From Affinundibacterium nitidum (lineage in GTDB: Bacteria; Pseudomonadota; Gammaproteobacteria; Burkholderiales; Burkholderiaceae_D): a stretch of 64,000 nt of DNA. The notes beneath the pieces were generated by a model that had not been told where the DNA came from, did no database searches, and saw nothing but the letters and a program-made list of their open reading frames with translations. Position numbers and translations under genes: made by a program. This document shows, in pieces, positions 46,286-55,530 of this stretch (positions are counted from its first letter, which is position 1; every line of letters begins with the position of its first letter). The DNA is taken from positions 1,721,885 to 1,785,884 of the forward strand of contig NZ_JACOFZ010000001.1 of NCBI RefSeq assembly GCF_014284155.1. Direction: 5' to 3'.

Positions 46286-46364
46286 TTGGCCTTACCAAAA
46301 GTATTTGTGGTTCACCAAAACTAGTGTTTTGGTCAATCCAAAATTGACCAAGTTGTCATACCAA
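46286..46364 (-). promoter_or_regulatory. Cluster of four GntR/FadR-type operator sites before the pectin TonB receptor
   Basis: TGGCCTTACCA (46287-46297), TGGTTCACCA (46308-46317), TGGTCAATCCA (46330-46340) and TGTCATACCA (46354-46363) lie within 78 nt. The first matches the 35765/35784 dyads; the others are variants. They are about 410-485 nt before the ATG at 45879, within the 780-nt gap 45880-46659, which holds no gene. A long leader or distant promoter is implied. Confidence 0.55.
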
Positions 46365-46615
46365 AGGCTCAAATAAATGCTTTTTTCCTCGCCCCATCGA
46401 GAAAAGAATAAGCAAAAATTGAAAGCCGTATGACCGCACTTAGCGCAAGAACGTACTCAATGGGCAGGCTAACCTGGCGCCATAGATGGAAGCATCAAAC
46501 TGCTTCATCATGAGCAAAGCTTATGATCGTTAAAGAAGTGAACTGGGGATGAAGCATTCGTATGGTTGCCCCTCCCCATTTTGAAAAACGCGAGAAAAAT
46601 GCGTTCCTTGACAAG

Positions 46616-46643
46616 GAGAACGCGGTACGAAGACGGCGTTCTC
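46616..46643 (-). terminator. Possible terminator of the intradiol-dioxygenase-like gene
   Basis: GAGAACGC (46616-46623) and GCGTTCTC (46636-46643) form a perfect 8-bp stem 17 nt past the stop of the 46660 gene. A T-rich tract comes only 20 nt later. Confidence 0.45.
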
Positions 46644-46659
46644 AAGAGTTGATTTACAC

Positions 46660-47523
46660 TTATCCGCTGACATTCACAGTTAAAGTGGCGACGTAGCCAT
46701 CCTTTGCATTGCCTGTCATCGTAGCCATTTGCAGGCTCGTACCGTCACTAAAAATATTGTCGGTGGCGAAGCTAATTTGCGCGAGATTACGCACACTACT
46801 GGCATAACGTGTATCCGCATAGACCTCTTGTGAGGTCGCCATTGGAAAGGTCAACTGTGTAGTCTTGATACGATTGAGTACGCTATTGCTCTTTGCTAAA
46901 CTCGGGAAGATTTCAAAATGAACATGCGGTACGCGCCCAGAATAACAACCTGGATAAATTGTGGTGAAACTAACTTCGCCACTACTGTCTGCCTCTTGCA
47001 CTCCACGCAGATAGTTTTGATTGGTGACGCCACTCGAATACAAAGAATAGTTACCGTCTTTATCGCAATGCCATAGGTACACACTAAACCCACCTGCCGC
47101 ACCACAACTGGCGTTCGCATTATTGATTTTCAATTTAATCGTCAAAGGCACACCATCGGCCACCGCTGTCGCACCGTTAAAACTTGACCGAATGTCTTTG
47201 CGCACGACACCACTCAAAGTCAGTACATTGACGATGCCACTTCCATTCGAATTCGTACCATCGCCTGGATAAGGTCCGGCCGTCTCTTCCGGTATCACCG
47301 CACAACTACTTGATCCGCTGCTACTACTTGAGCTGGTTCCACTAGAACTGCTGCCGCTAGTCGTGGAACTCGTACTGGTCGCACCATCTGCACCACCGCA
47401 GCCCAGCAAAGGCAAACCCGCTCCCCCTAGGCTCCCTAACGCCAACCAACGCAAACTCTTACGACGACTTGCGTTCAAAGCCATGATGGCCTCAAGGTCC
47501 GCGACTAATCCATGATCTTCCAT
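46660..47523 (-). CDS. Exported intradiol dioxygenase-like protein (protocatechuate dioxygenase fold)
   Basis: 287 residues from the ATG at 47523 (AGAGGAG upstream). The N-terminus has SRRKSLRWLALGSLGGAGLP followed by LLGCGG, i.e. twin-Arg plus a lipobox-like Cys, so export as a lipoprotein is likely. A Ser/Gly linker (~45-75) leads to the dioxygenase domain: EETAGPYPGDG (first Tyr ligand) and YPGCYSGRVPHVHFEIF (second Tyr and the two His of the non-haem Fe3+ site). Cytosolic relatives open catechol rings. An extracytoplasmic form might act on lignin-derived or catecholate compounds (inference). Confidence 0.83.
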   Translation of the reverse strand: MEDHGLVADLEAIMALNASRRKSLRWLALGSLGGAGLPLLGCGGADGATSTSSTTSGSSSSGTSSSSSSGSSSCAVIPEETAGPYPGDGTNSNGSGIVNVLTLSGVVRKDIRSSFNGATAVADGVPLTIKLKINNANASCGAAGGFSVYLWHCDKDGNYSLYSSGVTNQNYLRGVQEADSSGEVSFTTIYPGCYSGRVPHVHFEIFPSLAKSNSVLNRIKTTQLTFPMATSQEVYADTRYASSVRNLAQISFATDNIFSDGTSLQMATMTGNAKDGYVATLTVNVSG

Positions 47524-47573
47524 TGCAACTCCTCTTAACATAAACAACAACTTCTCAAAAAACAAAGTGACAC

Positions 47574-48260
47574 TTAAGCGCTGGTATTAATGAAATTACC
47601 CTGACGCCCGTTTTGACTCACTTGCGTCAGAATATTCTGTAAAAAAGTTTGTAGCGTTTGCTGGCTATTATCTGAACTGACACCCAAAGCATTGAGCAGA
47701 TCGCTAAAAGAATTCGATAGTGCTGTTGTGGACGCCGCCGCGCTATCGACTGTCGCCTCTGTAGAGCTAGTTGAGCTGGCATCGCTGGTAGCACTTGTAC
47801 CGCCGTCCTCATTAGATTGACCGCTCAGCTCCGCAATCAACTTTTGTAAATCTTTGGCGATGCCACTACCTCCACCACCATCAACCGGTGGTGGAGGTGG
47901 AGGACGATTCCCATGAGGCCTCCCCGCTCCACCTTCTTTTTGCAGCGCCGCCATTAGGTTTTGTAGAAATTCACCGAGGGCTTGCGCCGCATTTGTTCCA
48001 CCACTCTCACTTGTAGCTGTCTCGGTTACATTCCCGCCGCCGTTGTCTGAGCTACTTTCAGCATTCGACAATACATTCGCACCGAGGTCCTGCAAGGCAT
48101 TGGCTATCGCCCCAAGCAAACCTGCTTGCCGCGGCGGACGTGCATTATCGCCCTCATTTATCGCGGGGCCATTCTGCTCCGACCGGCATTGCCGCTGGGA
48201 TTGCACTGACACTTGCGCTGTTTGCGAGCTCGAATTGGTCGCACTTATACTCAAAGACAT
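47574..48260 (-). CDS. Low-complexity Ser/Gly/Pro-rich protein of unknown function
   Basis: 228 residues, AAAGGAGAG upstream of the ATG. There is no signal peptide or membrane helix. Short amphipathic helices (GLLGAIANALQDLGANVL, AAQALGEFLQNLMAALQKEG, LQTFLQNILTQVSQNG) alternate with disordered runs (PPPPPPVDGGGGSG, Ser/Thr-rich). The same helix type recurs three times, suggesting internal duplication. It lies 50 nt before the dioxygenase-like gene on the same strand and is divergent from the OmpR-type regulator, so the two may be one regulated unit. No family is recognised. Confidence 0.6.
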   Translation of the reverse strand: MSLSISATNSSSQTAQVSVQSQRQCRSEQNGPAINEGDNARPPRQAGLLGAIANALQDLGANVLSNAESSSDNGGGNVTETATSESGGTNAAQALGEFLQNLMAALQKEGGAGRPHGNRPPPPPPVDGGGGSGIAKDLQKLIAELSGQSNEDGGTSATSDASSTSSTEATVDSAAASTTALSNSFSDLLNALGVSSDNSQQTLQTFLQNILTQVSQNGRQGNFINTSA

Positions 48261-48543
48261 GATGTCTCTCCTTTACTTACAATTTCAACTGGGTTCACTG
48301 TTGATGTGGCAAGAATCAAGTTTGTCGCTCCATTACAGCTACCACAAAGCTCCTTGATCGCTCATCTTTGCCGCGACTTGATTATGTTTTGAGGCCCTGT
48401 AAAGAGCCGTAAATCAAAGGTAAAGTTATGTAAAGATAAGAATTTCGCTGCACAACAAGCGTTGTAAATTCAAGTAAATTTGCAAGGAAAGAAGTACCAA
48501 CTTTGTTATGATGAAATTCTCTTCCCTCATAACACTGCGCAGT

Positions 48544-49233
48544 ATGAACAAGGTTCTGCTAATTGATGACGATATTGAACTAGTCAATATGTTCCGAGAA
48601 TTCTTGGAGCAGGATGGCTTTCAAGTGCACATCGAATACGATGGAAAAGCCGGTTGCGCTGCTGCTTTAAGCGGCCAATATGCCATCGCCATTCTCGATG
48701 TCATGATGCCACGCATGAATGGGCTTGATACCTTACGACAAATTCGCGCTAACAGTCGCCTCCCTATCTTGATGCTGACTGCCAAGGGCGATGATACGGA
48801 CCGCATCGTCGGTTTAGAGTTAGGCGCAGACGACTATGTCACCAAGCCATGTACACCACGTGAGTTGGCCGCGCGCATTCGCGCCATTTTACGACGCAGC
48901 CAAACTCAGTATCAGACGGAGACCGCATCGGCGCCGATTAGTTTTGGCTTACTTGAATTATGGCCTATGCAAAGACGAGCGCAGTGGGATCAACGCACAC
49001 TCGAATTAACCAGCACTGAATTTAACTTACTTGAGGTATTAATTCGCCATGCTGGAAAACCCGTCAGCAAAAATACTTTATCCGAACAAGGCTTAGGCAG
49101 ACCGATGGCACGCTTCGACCGCAATATTGATGTTCATCTCAGCAGCTTGCGCCATAAGCTTGGCAAGCTTGCCGATGGTCGTTCTTGCGTACAAACGGTA
49201 TATCGTCTTGGCTACCAGCTAATTAAAGACTGA
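48544..49233 (+). CDS. OmpR-family response regulator
   Basis: About 229 residues counted from MNKVLLIDDDIELV; an in-frame ATG at 48508 is also possible, and neither has a strong ribosome site. Receiver: DDD near the N-terminus, phospho-acceptor Asp in IAILDVMMPRMNG, Lys in YVTKPC. Winged-helix DNA-binding domain: LTSTEFNLLEVLIRHAGKPV and DRNIDVHLSSLRHKLG. It resembles CpxR/RstA. It is paired with the kinase 11 nt downstream. Confidence 0.92.
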   Translation: MNKVLLIDDDIELVNMFREFLEQDGFQVHIEYDGKAGCAAALSGQYAIAILDVMMPRMNGLDTLRQIRANSRLPILMLTAKGDDTDRIVGLELGADDYVTKPCTPRELAARIRAILRRSQTQYQTETASAPISFGLLELWPMQRRAQWDQRTLELTSTEFNLLEVLIRHAGKPVSKNTLSEQGLGRPMARFDRNIDVHLSSLRHKLGKLADGRSCVQTVYRLGYQLIKD

Positions 49234-49244
49234 GACTCATCCTC

Positions 49245-50795
49245 ATGACTGGCTTCTCGTTCTCTCGACTATTTCTCAGCCGTTTATTCTGGAAATTTTT
49301 CGCCTCGATCTTGCTCGCGCAATTGGCGGCCACACTTGCAGTCGGTGGCGCCATTTGGTGGAAGAATCGTCAAAACACTGAAACCAAAATTGAATTGATC
49401 GATACTAGTCCGCGTGCCAGCGATGCCATCGAGTCAGCCTCTGCCACCTTACAGCACGGCGGCGAAGCTGCGCTTAAACAATTACTCGCCAATATGAAGC
49501 ACCATCGGGTGTATGCGGTGAATCGTGCGCAGCAAGAGTTATTAGGCAGAGCTGTTAGCCTGAGCATGCTCGAACAAGTGCGCGATCAATTGCAGCGCGG
49601 TCCAGAAAGCGCCGCCGTCAAGGAGATTATGTTGGATGGCGAGCGTTATCTCTTGTTCTTGCCGCAGCCAGACCCCTCTCACGTCAACCCCTTACGCGAC
49701 TTCGATCATATGATGCCGAGAGATTTCGATCAGCATCCCTCAGGACCTCGATCAGAATTTAAGCCACGCGAACGAGAGTACAAGGAAGACTTGCTAAACA
49801 CCCCACCACTGCACGTGAAAGGCGAAGGCGATAAACGCGTTGATGACCGACGGGGCCCGCGTCCACCTAAAAATTTACTTCTTGCCCCGTGGATTTTGAT
49901 TAGTGCCGCGGTGACAATGAGTTTACTCTTCGCCGCTGTCTTGGCGTGGATGTTCACTCGCCCATTGATGGCCTTGCAACAGGCATTTACCGCTGCCGCA
50001 CAAGGCAATTTACAAGCGCGTTTCGACCAGCGTCAGCACTGGATAGATGACGAGCTCAATCAGCTCGGGCAGAACTTCGATCAAATGACGGCACAATTGC
50101 GCGCCATGATGCAACAACAAACCAAACTCATGCATGATGTCTCACACGAACTCCGCTCACCGCTAGCGCGTATGCAAGCAGCCATCGGTTTGATCCATCA
50201 ACAGCCAGAGCGCACACTCACCTACATCGACCGTATCGAGCGTGAAAGTACACGTATGGATCATTTAATTGGTGAGCTGCTGACCTTAGCCAGATTGGAA
50301 GCTGGTGCGATTCAATCGGCGACAGAAACGATACACATTAGCGAAGTAATGGAAACGTTGCTCGACGATATGCGCTTTGAAGCAGAACAACAGGCGCAAA
50401 GTTTAGTTTATAGTTTGCGCGACGATTTCCGTCTTTCTGCACAACTGGATTTATTGGTGAGAGCGATTGAAAACATCGTCCGTAATGCGATCAAGTACAG
50501 CCCATCCGGTAGTCAGATCGAGATACAAGTGAACTTCAATCAAGAAACCCAATGCGGTTGGATTCATATCAGCGATCAAGGCCCGGGTGTTCCAGAAGCC
50601 GACCTGGAATCCATCTTTCAAGCCTTTTATCGTAGCCAACAAGCGCATCATACTGCCACTGGGCACGGCCTCGGCTTGGCGATCGCCCGTCAAATCATTC
50701 ACCACTTGCAAGGCTCCATCAAGGCGATCAATCGTCCACAGGGCGGCTTGTCGATTTCCATACGATTGCCTGCTCAGCTACTTCCAGATCTGTAA
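49245..50795 (+). CDS. Sensor histidine kinase (CpxA/RstB-like)
   Basis: 516 residues. Membrane segments at ~16-38 and ~207-230 enclose a periplasmic sensor with a Pro/Arg/Asp-rich stretch (~145-205). HAMP region: TRPLMALQQAFTAAAQGNLQ. H-box MHDVSHELRSPLARMQAAIG; ATP domain with NIVRNAIKYSPSG, SDQGPGVP and GHGLGLAIARQI. It forms a two-component system with the 48544 regulator. The divergent 47574/46660 genes are candidate targets. Confidence 0.92.
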   Translation: MTGFSFSRLFLSRLFWKFFASILLAQLAATLAVGGAIWWKNRQNTETKIELIDTSPRASDAIESASATLQHGGEAALKQLLANMKHHRVYAVNRAQQELLGRAVSLSMLEQVRDQLQRGPESAAVKEIMLDGERYLLFLPQPDPSHVNPLRDFDHMMPRDFDQHPSGPRSEFKPREREYKEDLLNTPPLHVKGEGDKRVDDRRGPRPPKNLLLAPWILISAAVTMSLLFAAVLAWMFTRPLMALQQAFTAAAQGNLQARFDQRQHWIDDELNQLGQNFDQMTAQLRAMMQQQTKLMHDVSHELRSPLARMQAAIGLIHQQPERTLTYIDRIERESTRMDHLIGELLTLARLEAGAIQSATETIHISEVMETLLDDMRFEAEQQAQSLVYSLRDDFRLSAQLDLLVRAIENIVRNAIKYSPSGSQIEIQVNFNQETQCGWIHISDQGPGVPEADLESIFQAFYRSQQAHHTATGHGLGLAIARQIIHHLQGSIKAINRPQGGLSISIRLPAQLLPDL

Positions 50796-50931
50796 TTATT
50801 CGAATTTGCTTTGTACCTCCTTGGTATAGAGACGGCCGTGTGAAACTTTTCACCTCGCAAAACGACGCCCACTTCTCACACCCACAACCCTCCCCTTTTT
50901 TTACTGAAAGCCACTCAAAAATCTCAAATGC

Positions 50932-50952
50932 AAATGAGAATAATTCTCGTTT
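50932..50952 (+). promoter_or_regulatory. Fur box
   Basis: AAATGAGAATAATTCTCGTTT has the perfect 13-bp core dyad GAGAATAATTCTC (50936-50948) and fits the Fur consensus of GATAAT-type repeats. It lies 89 nt before the ATG of the siderophore receptor, so iron limitation should switch on the locus. Confidence 0.75.
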
Positions 50953-51040
50953 ACATATTCAGCGCTTTTCTTTATAATTCATTTCAAGTTATCCACTTCA
51001 CCTCTAAGTGAAGTGATTTGCATTGATTTATGAGGAATAT

Positions 51041-53404
51041 ATGATTAAAAGTCGCCAACACGCTCACATCTCATCACCCAGCGAGCAAGCAAGCTCTTCT
51101 CACGGTGCATTGCCACAAAAACATGTTTCGATGACTGCCGTCATTGCTAGTTTGATATTACCGATGACAGCTCAAGCTGCAGGCCAAGCGACGGCGACCG
51201 CCAGCGATCAACAAAAGATAAGCCCAGCAAAACAAGAACAGCAACTCAAAGAGGTGCTGGTAGTGGGCCAGAACAGTAATGAATTCAAATCCGAAAAAGC
51301 CTCATCCAGCAAATACGCCGCCCCACTACTCGACACGCCGCAAACCATCACTGTCATCAAACGCGAATTAATCGAGCAACAAGCGGCCGTGAATTTAAGT
51401 GAATCACTGCGCAATACGCCGGGCGTTGGTACTTTCTTCCTCGGTGAAAATGGCAGCACCAATACTGGCGACGCCATCTACATGCGCGGCTTTGATAGTT
51501 CAAGCAGTATTTATGTCGACGGCGTTCGCGACCTTGGCTCAATTTCACGCGATCTTTTCAACATCGAACAAATCGATGTATTGAAGGCATCTGCGGGTAC
51601 CGACAGCGGTCGTAGTGCACCCACTGGATCGATCAACCTCAGCAGTAAGCAAGCAACGTTAGACGAAGCGCAACTGTACAACGCAAGCATCGGCAGCGCA
51701 CAACAAAAACGCCTTAGCAGCGACACTAACTTCGTACTCAATAGAGAAAATGGTAGTGCTCTACGCCTCAACCTGATGGCACAAGATAGTGGTGTTGCAG
51801 GCCGCGAGCAAGTCAAGAATCAACGCTGGGCAATTGCTCCGTCCTTGGCCTTTGGACTCAATTCCAACACCCAATTTTTTCTAAATTATCTGCATGTACA
51901 ACAGGATAATGTACCCGACGGCGGCGTGCCCACCCTAGGCTTACCAGGTTACAGTAGCCCCGATAGCAAACGCCCTTTCTTAAGCACTGCCAGCAAGGTC
52001 AGCTCCAGCCTATTTTACGGCTCGGTCAATGATTTCGATCGCGTTCAAGCCGACATGCTCACAGTCAGGCTTGAGCATCAACTATCAGAACGCAGCAAAC
52101 TCAGCAATATCGCTCGCATCGGCAAGACCTCGCAACACTATCTGCTCACTGCTTTTATGGGTAATGCGACCAATTTGCAAACACCCTCAGCGACCGACCC
52201 AAGTACATGGACAATCGCCAGAAGTACGCGCACTTTGAAAGATCAAGAGAACGAGATTTTAGCTAATCAAACCCAGCTCACTGTCGATACGCAGCTCTTT
52301 GGTCTACGCCATCAAATGCTAGGCGGCATCGAGCTGATTCACGAAAAACAAAATACTTGGGGATACAGCGGCACAGGCACACTGCCAGCCGCCAAGCTCT
52401 ACGCGCCGAATCCTTACGATGCTGTAAGCGGCTTAAACTTAGTCCGTAACGGGGTATTCACTCGTGGTAGTACCAGCACGGCGAGCACTTATGTTTTCGA
52501 TCGTATCGAGCTCAATTCGGTTTGGGCAATCGACGCGGGACTGCGCCTCGATCACTACAATACCGATTACTCGGCCGCTAGCCTGTCGACGGCAACCAGT
52601 AACCCTTCGCTCCCTGCAGGCACTCTAGTACCTGTGAACCTCAATAATAGCGGCAATTTGCTCAATGCCAAACTTGGCGTCGTCTATAAACCCAGCGCGA
52701 CTAGCAGCCTCTATGCATCCGCATCAAGCTCCAAACAGCCACCGGGCGGCAGCAATTTTGCACTGAGTACCGCTGCAAACAGTGCAGCCAATCCTAAGTT
52801 CGATCCACAAGATACGGTGAATGTTGAACTCGGCGCTAAATGGGATTTGCTCGACAAGAAACTGAGCTTAAGCAGCGCCATTTACAGTACTAAGATTAGC
52901 AACGATATTGTGCAAAATCCGCTTGATTTGTTGTACTACCAAACTGGCAAGAAAGAAGTCAATGGACTTGAGCTGAGTGCTACAGGTGCCCTCACTCGCG
53001 ACTGGCTGGTCAGTGCAGGTTATGCCCTGATGGATACCAAAGTCAGTAGCGGCCCAGTAGTGACCGCTAGCGGCATGAATAATCTTAGCTATACGCCTAA
53101 ACATAGCTTCACGGCTTGGACATCTTATTCCTTGTCGAATGGAATCAAAGTCGGGGGTGGCTTGCGCTATGTCGATTCCCTGCTACGTGGCACCGATGGC
53201 GCGATAGGCACTCCGGCCAAAACCGAAGCCTACACGGTGCTTGATATGATGGCGAGCTATCCAATTAGTCGTCATATCGAAATTCAACTCAATGTGTATA
53301 ACTTAGCGAATGCTAATTATGTTGCTGCAATCAATAAGAGCGGTTACCGATACACACCCGGCGCGCCGCGCTCCGGCACCGTCACACTCAACCTCAAATT
53401 TTAA
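51041..53404 (+). CDS. TonB-dependent siderophore receptor (catecholate, Fiu/CirA-like)
   Basis: 787 residues from the ATG at 51041 (GAGGAATAT upstream; a TTG 18 nt earlier is unlikely). Plug domain: KEVLVVGQN, LLDTPQTITVIKRELIEQQA, LRNTPGVGTFFLGENG, AIYMRGFDSSSSIYVDGVRD. The barrel ends PRSGTVTLNLKF with the terminal Phe. The signal region is long (~45 residues, SMTAVIASLILPMTAQA). It imports ferric siderophore across the outer membrane. It heads the iron locus under the Fur box and is followed after 12 nt by the PiuC gene. Confidence 0.92.
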   Translation: MIKSRQHAHISSPSEQASSSHGALPQKHVSMTAVIASLILPMTAQAAGQATATASDQQKISPAKQEQQLKEVLVVGQNSNEFKSEKASSSKYAAPLLDTPQTITVIKRELIEQQAAVNLSESLRNTPGVGTFFLGENGSTNTGDAIYMRGFDSSSSIYVDGVRDLGSISRDLFNIEQIDVLKASAGTDSGRSAPTGSINLSSKQATLDEAQLYNASIGSAQQKRLSSDTNFVLNRENGSALRLNLMAQDSGVAGREQVKNQRWAIAPSLAFGLNSNTQFFLNYLHVQQDNVPDGGVPTLGLPGYSSPDSKRPFLSTASKVSSSLFYGSVNDFDRVQADMLTVRLEHQLSERSKLSNIARIGKTSQHYLLTAFMGNATNLQTPSATDPSTWTIARSTRTLKDQENEILANQTQLTVDTQLFGLRHQMLGGIELIHEKQNTWGYSGTGTLPAAKLYAPNPYDAVSGLNLVRNGVFTRGSTSTASTYVFDRIELNSVWAIDAGLRLDHYNTDYSAASLSTATSNPSLPAGTLVPVNLNNSGNLLNAKLGVVYKPSATSSLYASASSSKQPPGGSNFALSTAANSAANPKFDPQDTVNVELGAKWDLLDKKLSLSSAIYSTKISNDIVQNPLDLLYYQTGKKEVNGLELSATGALTRDWLVSAGYALMDTKVSSGPVVTASGMNNLSYTPKHSFTAWTSYSLSNGIKVGGGLRYVDSLLRGTDGAIGTPAKTEAYTVLDMMASYPISRHIEIQLNVYNLANANYVAAINKSGYRYTPGAPRSGTVTLNLKF

Positions 53405-53416
53405 GACGGGCGCCCT

Positions 53417-54097
53417 ATGATGCTACATATTCCTGCCGTGCTCACGCGTGAAGAAGTCGTCGCATTACGACAAAAACTCGATGCGAGTAATTGGGTCGAT
53501 GGGCGCGAAACCGTCGGTGCACAAGGTGCACGCGTGAAGCACAACCGTCAACTCGCAGAACACTCACCGCTATCGATCAAGCTCGGTCAATTGGTACTCA
53601 ATGCAGTGAGAAAACATCCTCTATTTTTCGCAGCAGCGTTACCCTTGCGCATCGTGCCACCACTCTTTAACTCTTACTCAGGAGGAGAACATTACGGCTT
53701 GCACATTGATGGGTCGGTTCGCGAGGTGCTACATGCTGACTATCGCTTACGAACCGATCTCTCATCGACCTTGTTTCTATCAGACCCTGACGAATATCAA
53801 GGAGGTGAGCTCGAAGTGATCGACACCTACGGCGCACATGAAGTCAAACTACCGGCGGGCGATTTAATCTTGTATCCATCAACGAGTCTGCATCAAGTCA
53901 AGCCCGTCACCGAAGGCACGCGCGTTTCCGCTTTTTTTTGGACACAAAGCATGATCCGAGATACGCAGCAGCGACGCCTCCTGTTTGAACTGGATCAACA
54001 CATACAAAGCTTGCGCATTAAGCTAGGGGACAGCCCAGAGATTTTAGGACTGACCGGGCATTATCATAATCTTATGCGGATGTGGGCTGAGACGTAA
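53417..54097 (+). CDS. piuC: Fe(II)/2-oxoglutarate PKHD-type hydroxylase
   Basis: 226 residues, matching PiuC/Ybi[13 protein letters not shown] (first His and Asp iron ligands), [15 protein letters not shown] (second His and the 2-oxoglutarate Arg), and [13 protein letters not shown]. Such hydroxylases are habitually encoded next to catecholate siderophore TonB receptors. The substrate is unknown. It is cytosolic and in an operon with the receptor. Confidence 0.92.
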   Translation: MMLHIPAVLTREEVVALRQKLDASNWVDGRETVGAQGARVKHNRQLAEHSPLSIKLGQLVLNAVRKHPLFFAAALPLRIVPPLFNSYSGGEHYGLHIDGSVREVLHADYRLRTDLSSTLFLSDPDEYQGGELEVIDTYGAHEVKLPAGDLILYPSTSLHQVKPVTEGTRVSAFFWTQSMIRDTQQRRLLFELDQHIQSLRIKLGDSPEILGLTGHYHNLMRMWAET

Positions 54098-54247
54098 AAT
54101 AGGCAAACTCATACACAAATTGATACAAGTTAGCACCATACCAGAAGAAAAACCCTAGACAAACCAGCATATAATTAGCACTCTCCGCTCAGCCAAGGCT
54201 GGTTCGCAAGATTCAATCACCACCATAATTTATCAACGATCAACAAC

Positions 54248-54886
54248 GTGACTGCGACTCCACAACAAAAACGCGCATTTTGGTTGCGCCATCTTCATAA
54301 CTGGCATTGGATCAGTTCCGCAATTTGTTTGATCGCTATGATTTTATTTTCGATCACAGGCTTTACTCTTAACCATGCGGCAGATATTGAAGCACATCCG
54401 CAAGTGACTCGCAAACAAGGTCATTTGCCTTCAGAGCTAGCGCAAAGTCTCTCTGCGCAAGTCTCGACACGCCAAAACAAAGGAGCTGACCAAACGGTAA
54501 CAAAAGACTTGAGTCTCTGGTTCGAATCGAATCAACAGATCGATATCCACGGCAAATCAGCAGAATGGTCGCCGGAAGAAATCTACGTGGCTCTGCCCCG
54601 CCCTGGTGGCGATGCCTGGCTGCGTGTGAGTTTGGACACCGGAGAATTTGAATATGAATTAACCAAGCGAGGAACCATTGCCTACCTCAATGATCTACAT
54701 AAGGGACGCAACACGGGCAAAGCGTGGTCGTGGTTTATCGATATCTTCGCGGTCGCCTGTTTGATTTTCTGTATCACTGGTTTGTTTTTATTAAAGATGC
54801 ACGCCAATAGCCGCGCCTTAACCTGGCCGATGGTGGCCTTGGGCGTGATGGTGCCCTTGGTGCTGGCGATTATGTTTATCCACTAA
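54248..54886 (+). CDS. PepSY-associated transmembrane protein
   Basis: 212 residues starting with GTG (no strong ribosome site). TM1 ~20-42 (ISSAICLIAMILFSITGFTL), a periplasmic PepSY-type domain (~48-150; LRVSLDTGEFEYE), TM2 ~158-180 (WFIDIFAVACLIFCITGLFL) and TM3 ~188-210. Conserved His in LRHLHNWHW and NDLHKGRNTG could bind haem or metal. PepSY membrane proteins pass electrons across the inner membrane in iron-reduction loci. Here the reductase domain is on a separate gene (57519). Confidence 0.8.
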   Translation: MTATPQQKRAFWLRHLHNWHWISSAICLIAMILFSITGFTLNHAADIEAHPQVTRKQGHLPSELAQSLSAQVSTRQNKGADQTVTKDLSLWFESNQQIDIHGKSAEWSPEEIYVALPRPGGDAWLRVSLDTGEFEYELTKRGTIAYLNDLHKGRNTGKAWSWFIDIFAVACLIFCITGLFLLKMHANSRALTWPMVALGVMVPLVLAIMFIH

Positions 54887-54999
54887 TTGCTTAAACCATT
54901 GAGAAATCAAACCATCATTTTTCATTTACTGGCTATTTTCGAACGCACTTTCGATTCACTACTGCACACTGTTAGATATTATTTTTACGGGGATTATCG

Positions 55000-55509
55000 A
55001 TGCAAAAACTTATTCCATTCGCGATCACAACCTTGCTAGGCTCCAATGCGATCGCCGCTGAACTTGTGGTCAAAGTTGAAGTACCAAAACTTGATGTTGC
55101 CGAATATCACAAGCCTTACGTCGCCTTGTGGATAGAAAAACCAGACCAAACCTTAGCGGCAAATCTGCAAGTTTGGTATGACCTCAAAAAACGCAATAAC
55201 GAAGGCACTAAGTGGCTCAAAGATTTGCGCCAATGGTGGCGCCGTACTGGTCGCGAATTAACTTTACCTGTCGATGGCGTGAGTGCGGCAACACGTATTG
55301 TTGGTGAGCATACTTTGAGTTTCGCAGGCGATAGCAATGCGCTTGCCAAATTGCCTGCAGGTGATTACAACCTCATCGTTGAAGCAGCACGTGAAGGTGG
55401 TGGCCGTGAAGTCGTCAAAGTACCGTTCCAATGGAATGGCAAAGACAGCGTGGTCAATGCGCAAGGTAATAATGAACTTGGCAAAGTCAGTGTTCAAGTC
55501 AAGAAGTGA
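55000..55509 (+). CDS. DUF2271 periplasmic protein with flavinylation motif
   Basis: 169 residues with a short signal peptide (LIPFAITTLLGSNAIAA). DUF2271 pattern: VPKLDVAEYHKPYVALWIEK, WLKDLRQWWRRTGRE. Residues 92-98 read DGVSAAT, which fits the D-x-x-[S/T]-[G/A]-A-T motif where ApbE attaches FMN to Thr (Thr98, codon 55291-55293). With apbE four genes downstream, it is probably the flavinylated periplasmic electron carrier of the locus. The FMN link is inferred from the motif; the role in ferric-siderophore reduction is inferred from context. Confidence 0.82.
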   Translation: MQKLIPFAITTLLGSNAIAAELVVKVEVPKLDVAEYHKPYVALWIEKPDQTLAANLQVWYDLKKRNNEGTKWLKDLRQWWRRTGRELTLPVDGVSAATRIVGEHTLSFAGDSNALAKLPAGDYNLIVEAAREGGGREVVKVPFQWNGKDSVVNAQGNNELGKVSVQVKK

Positions 55510-55530
55510 AACTAGGATAAAGGAATAAAC

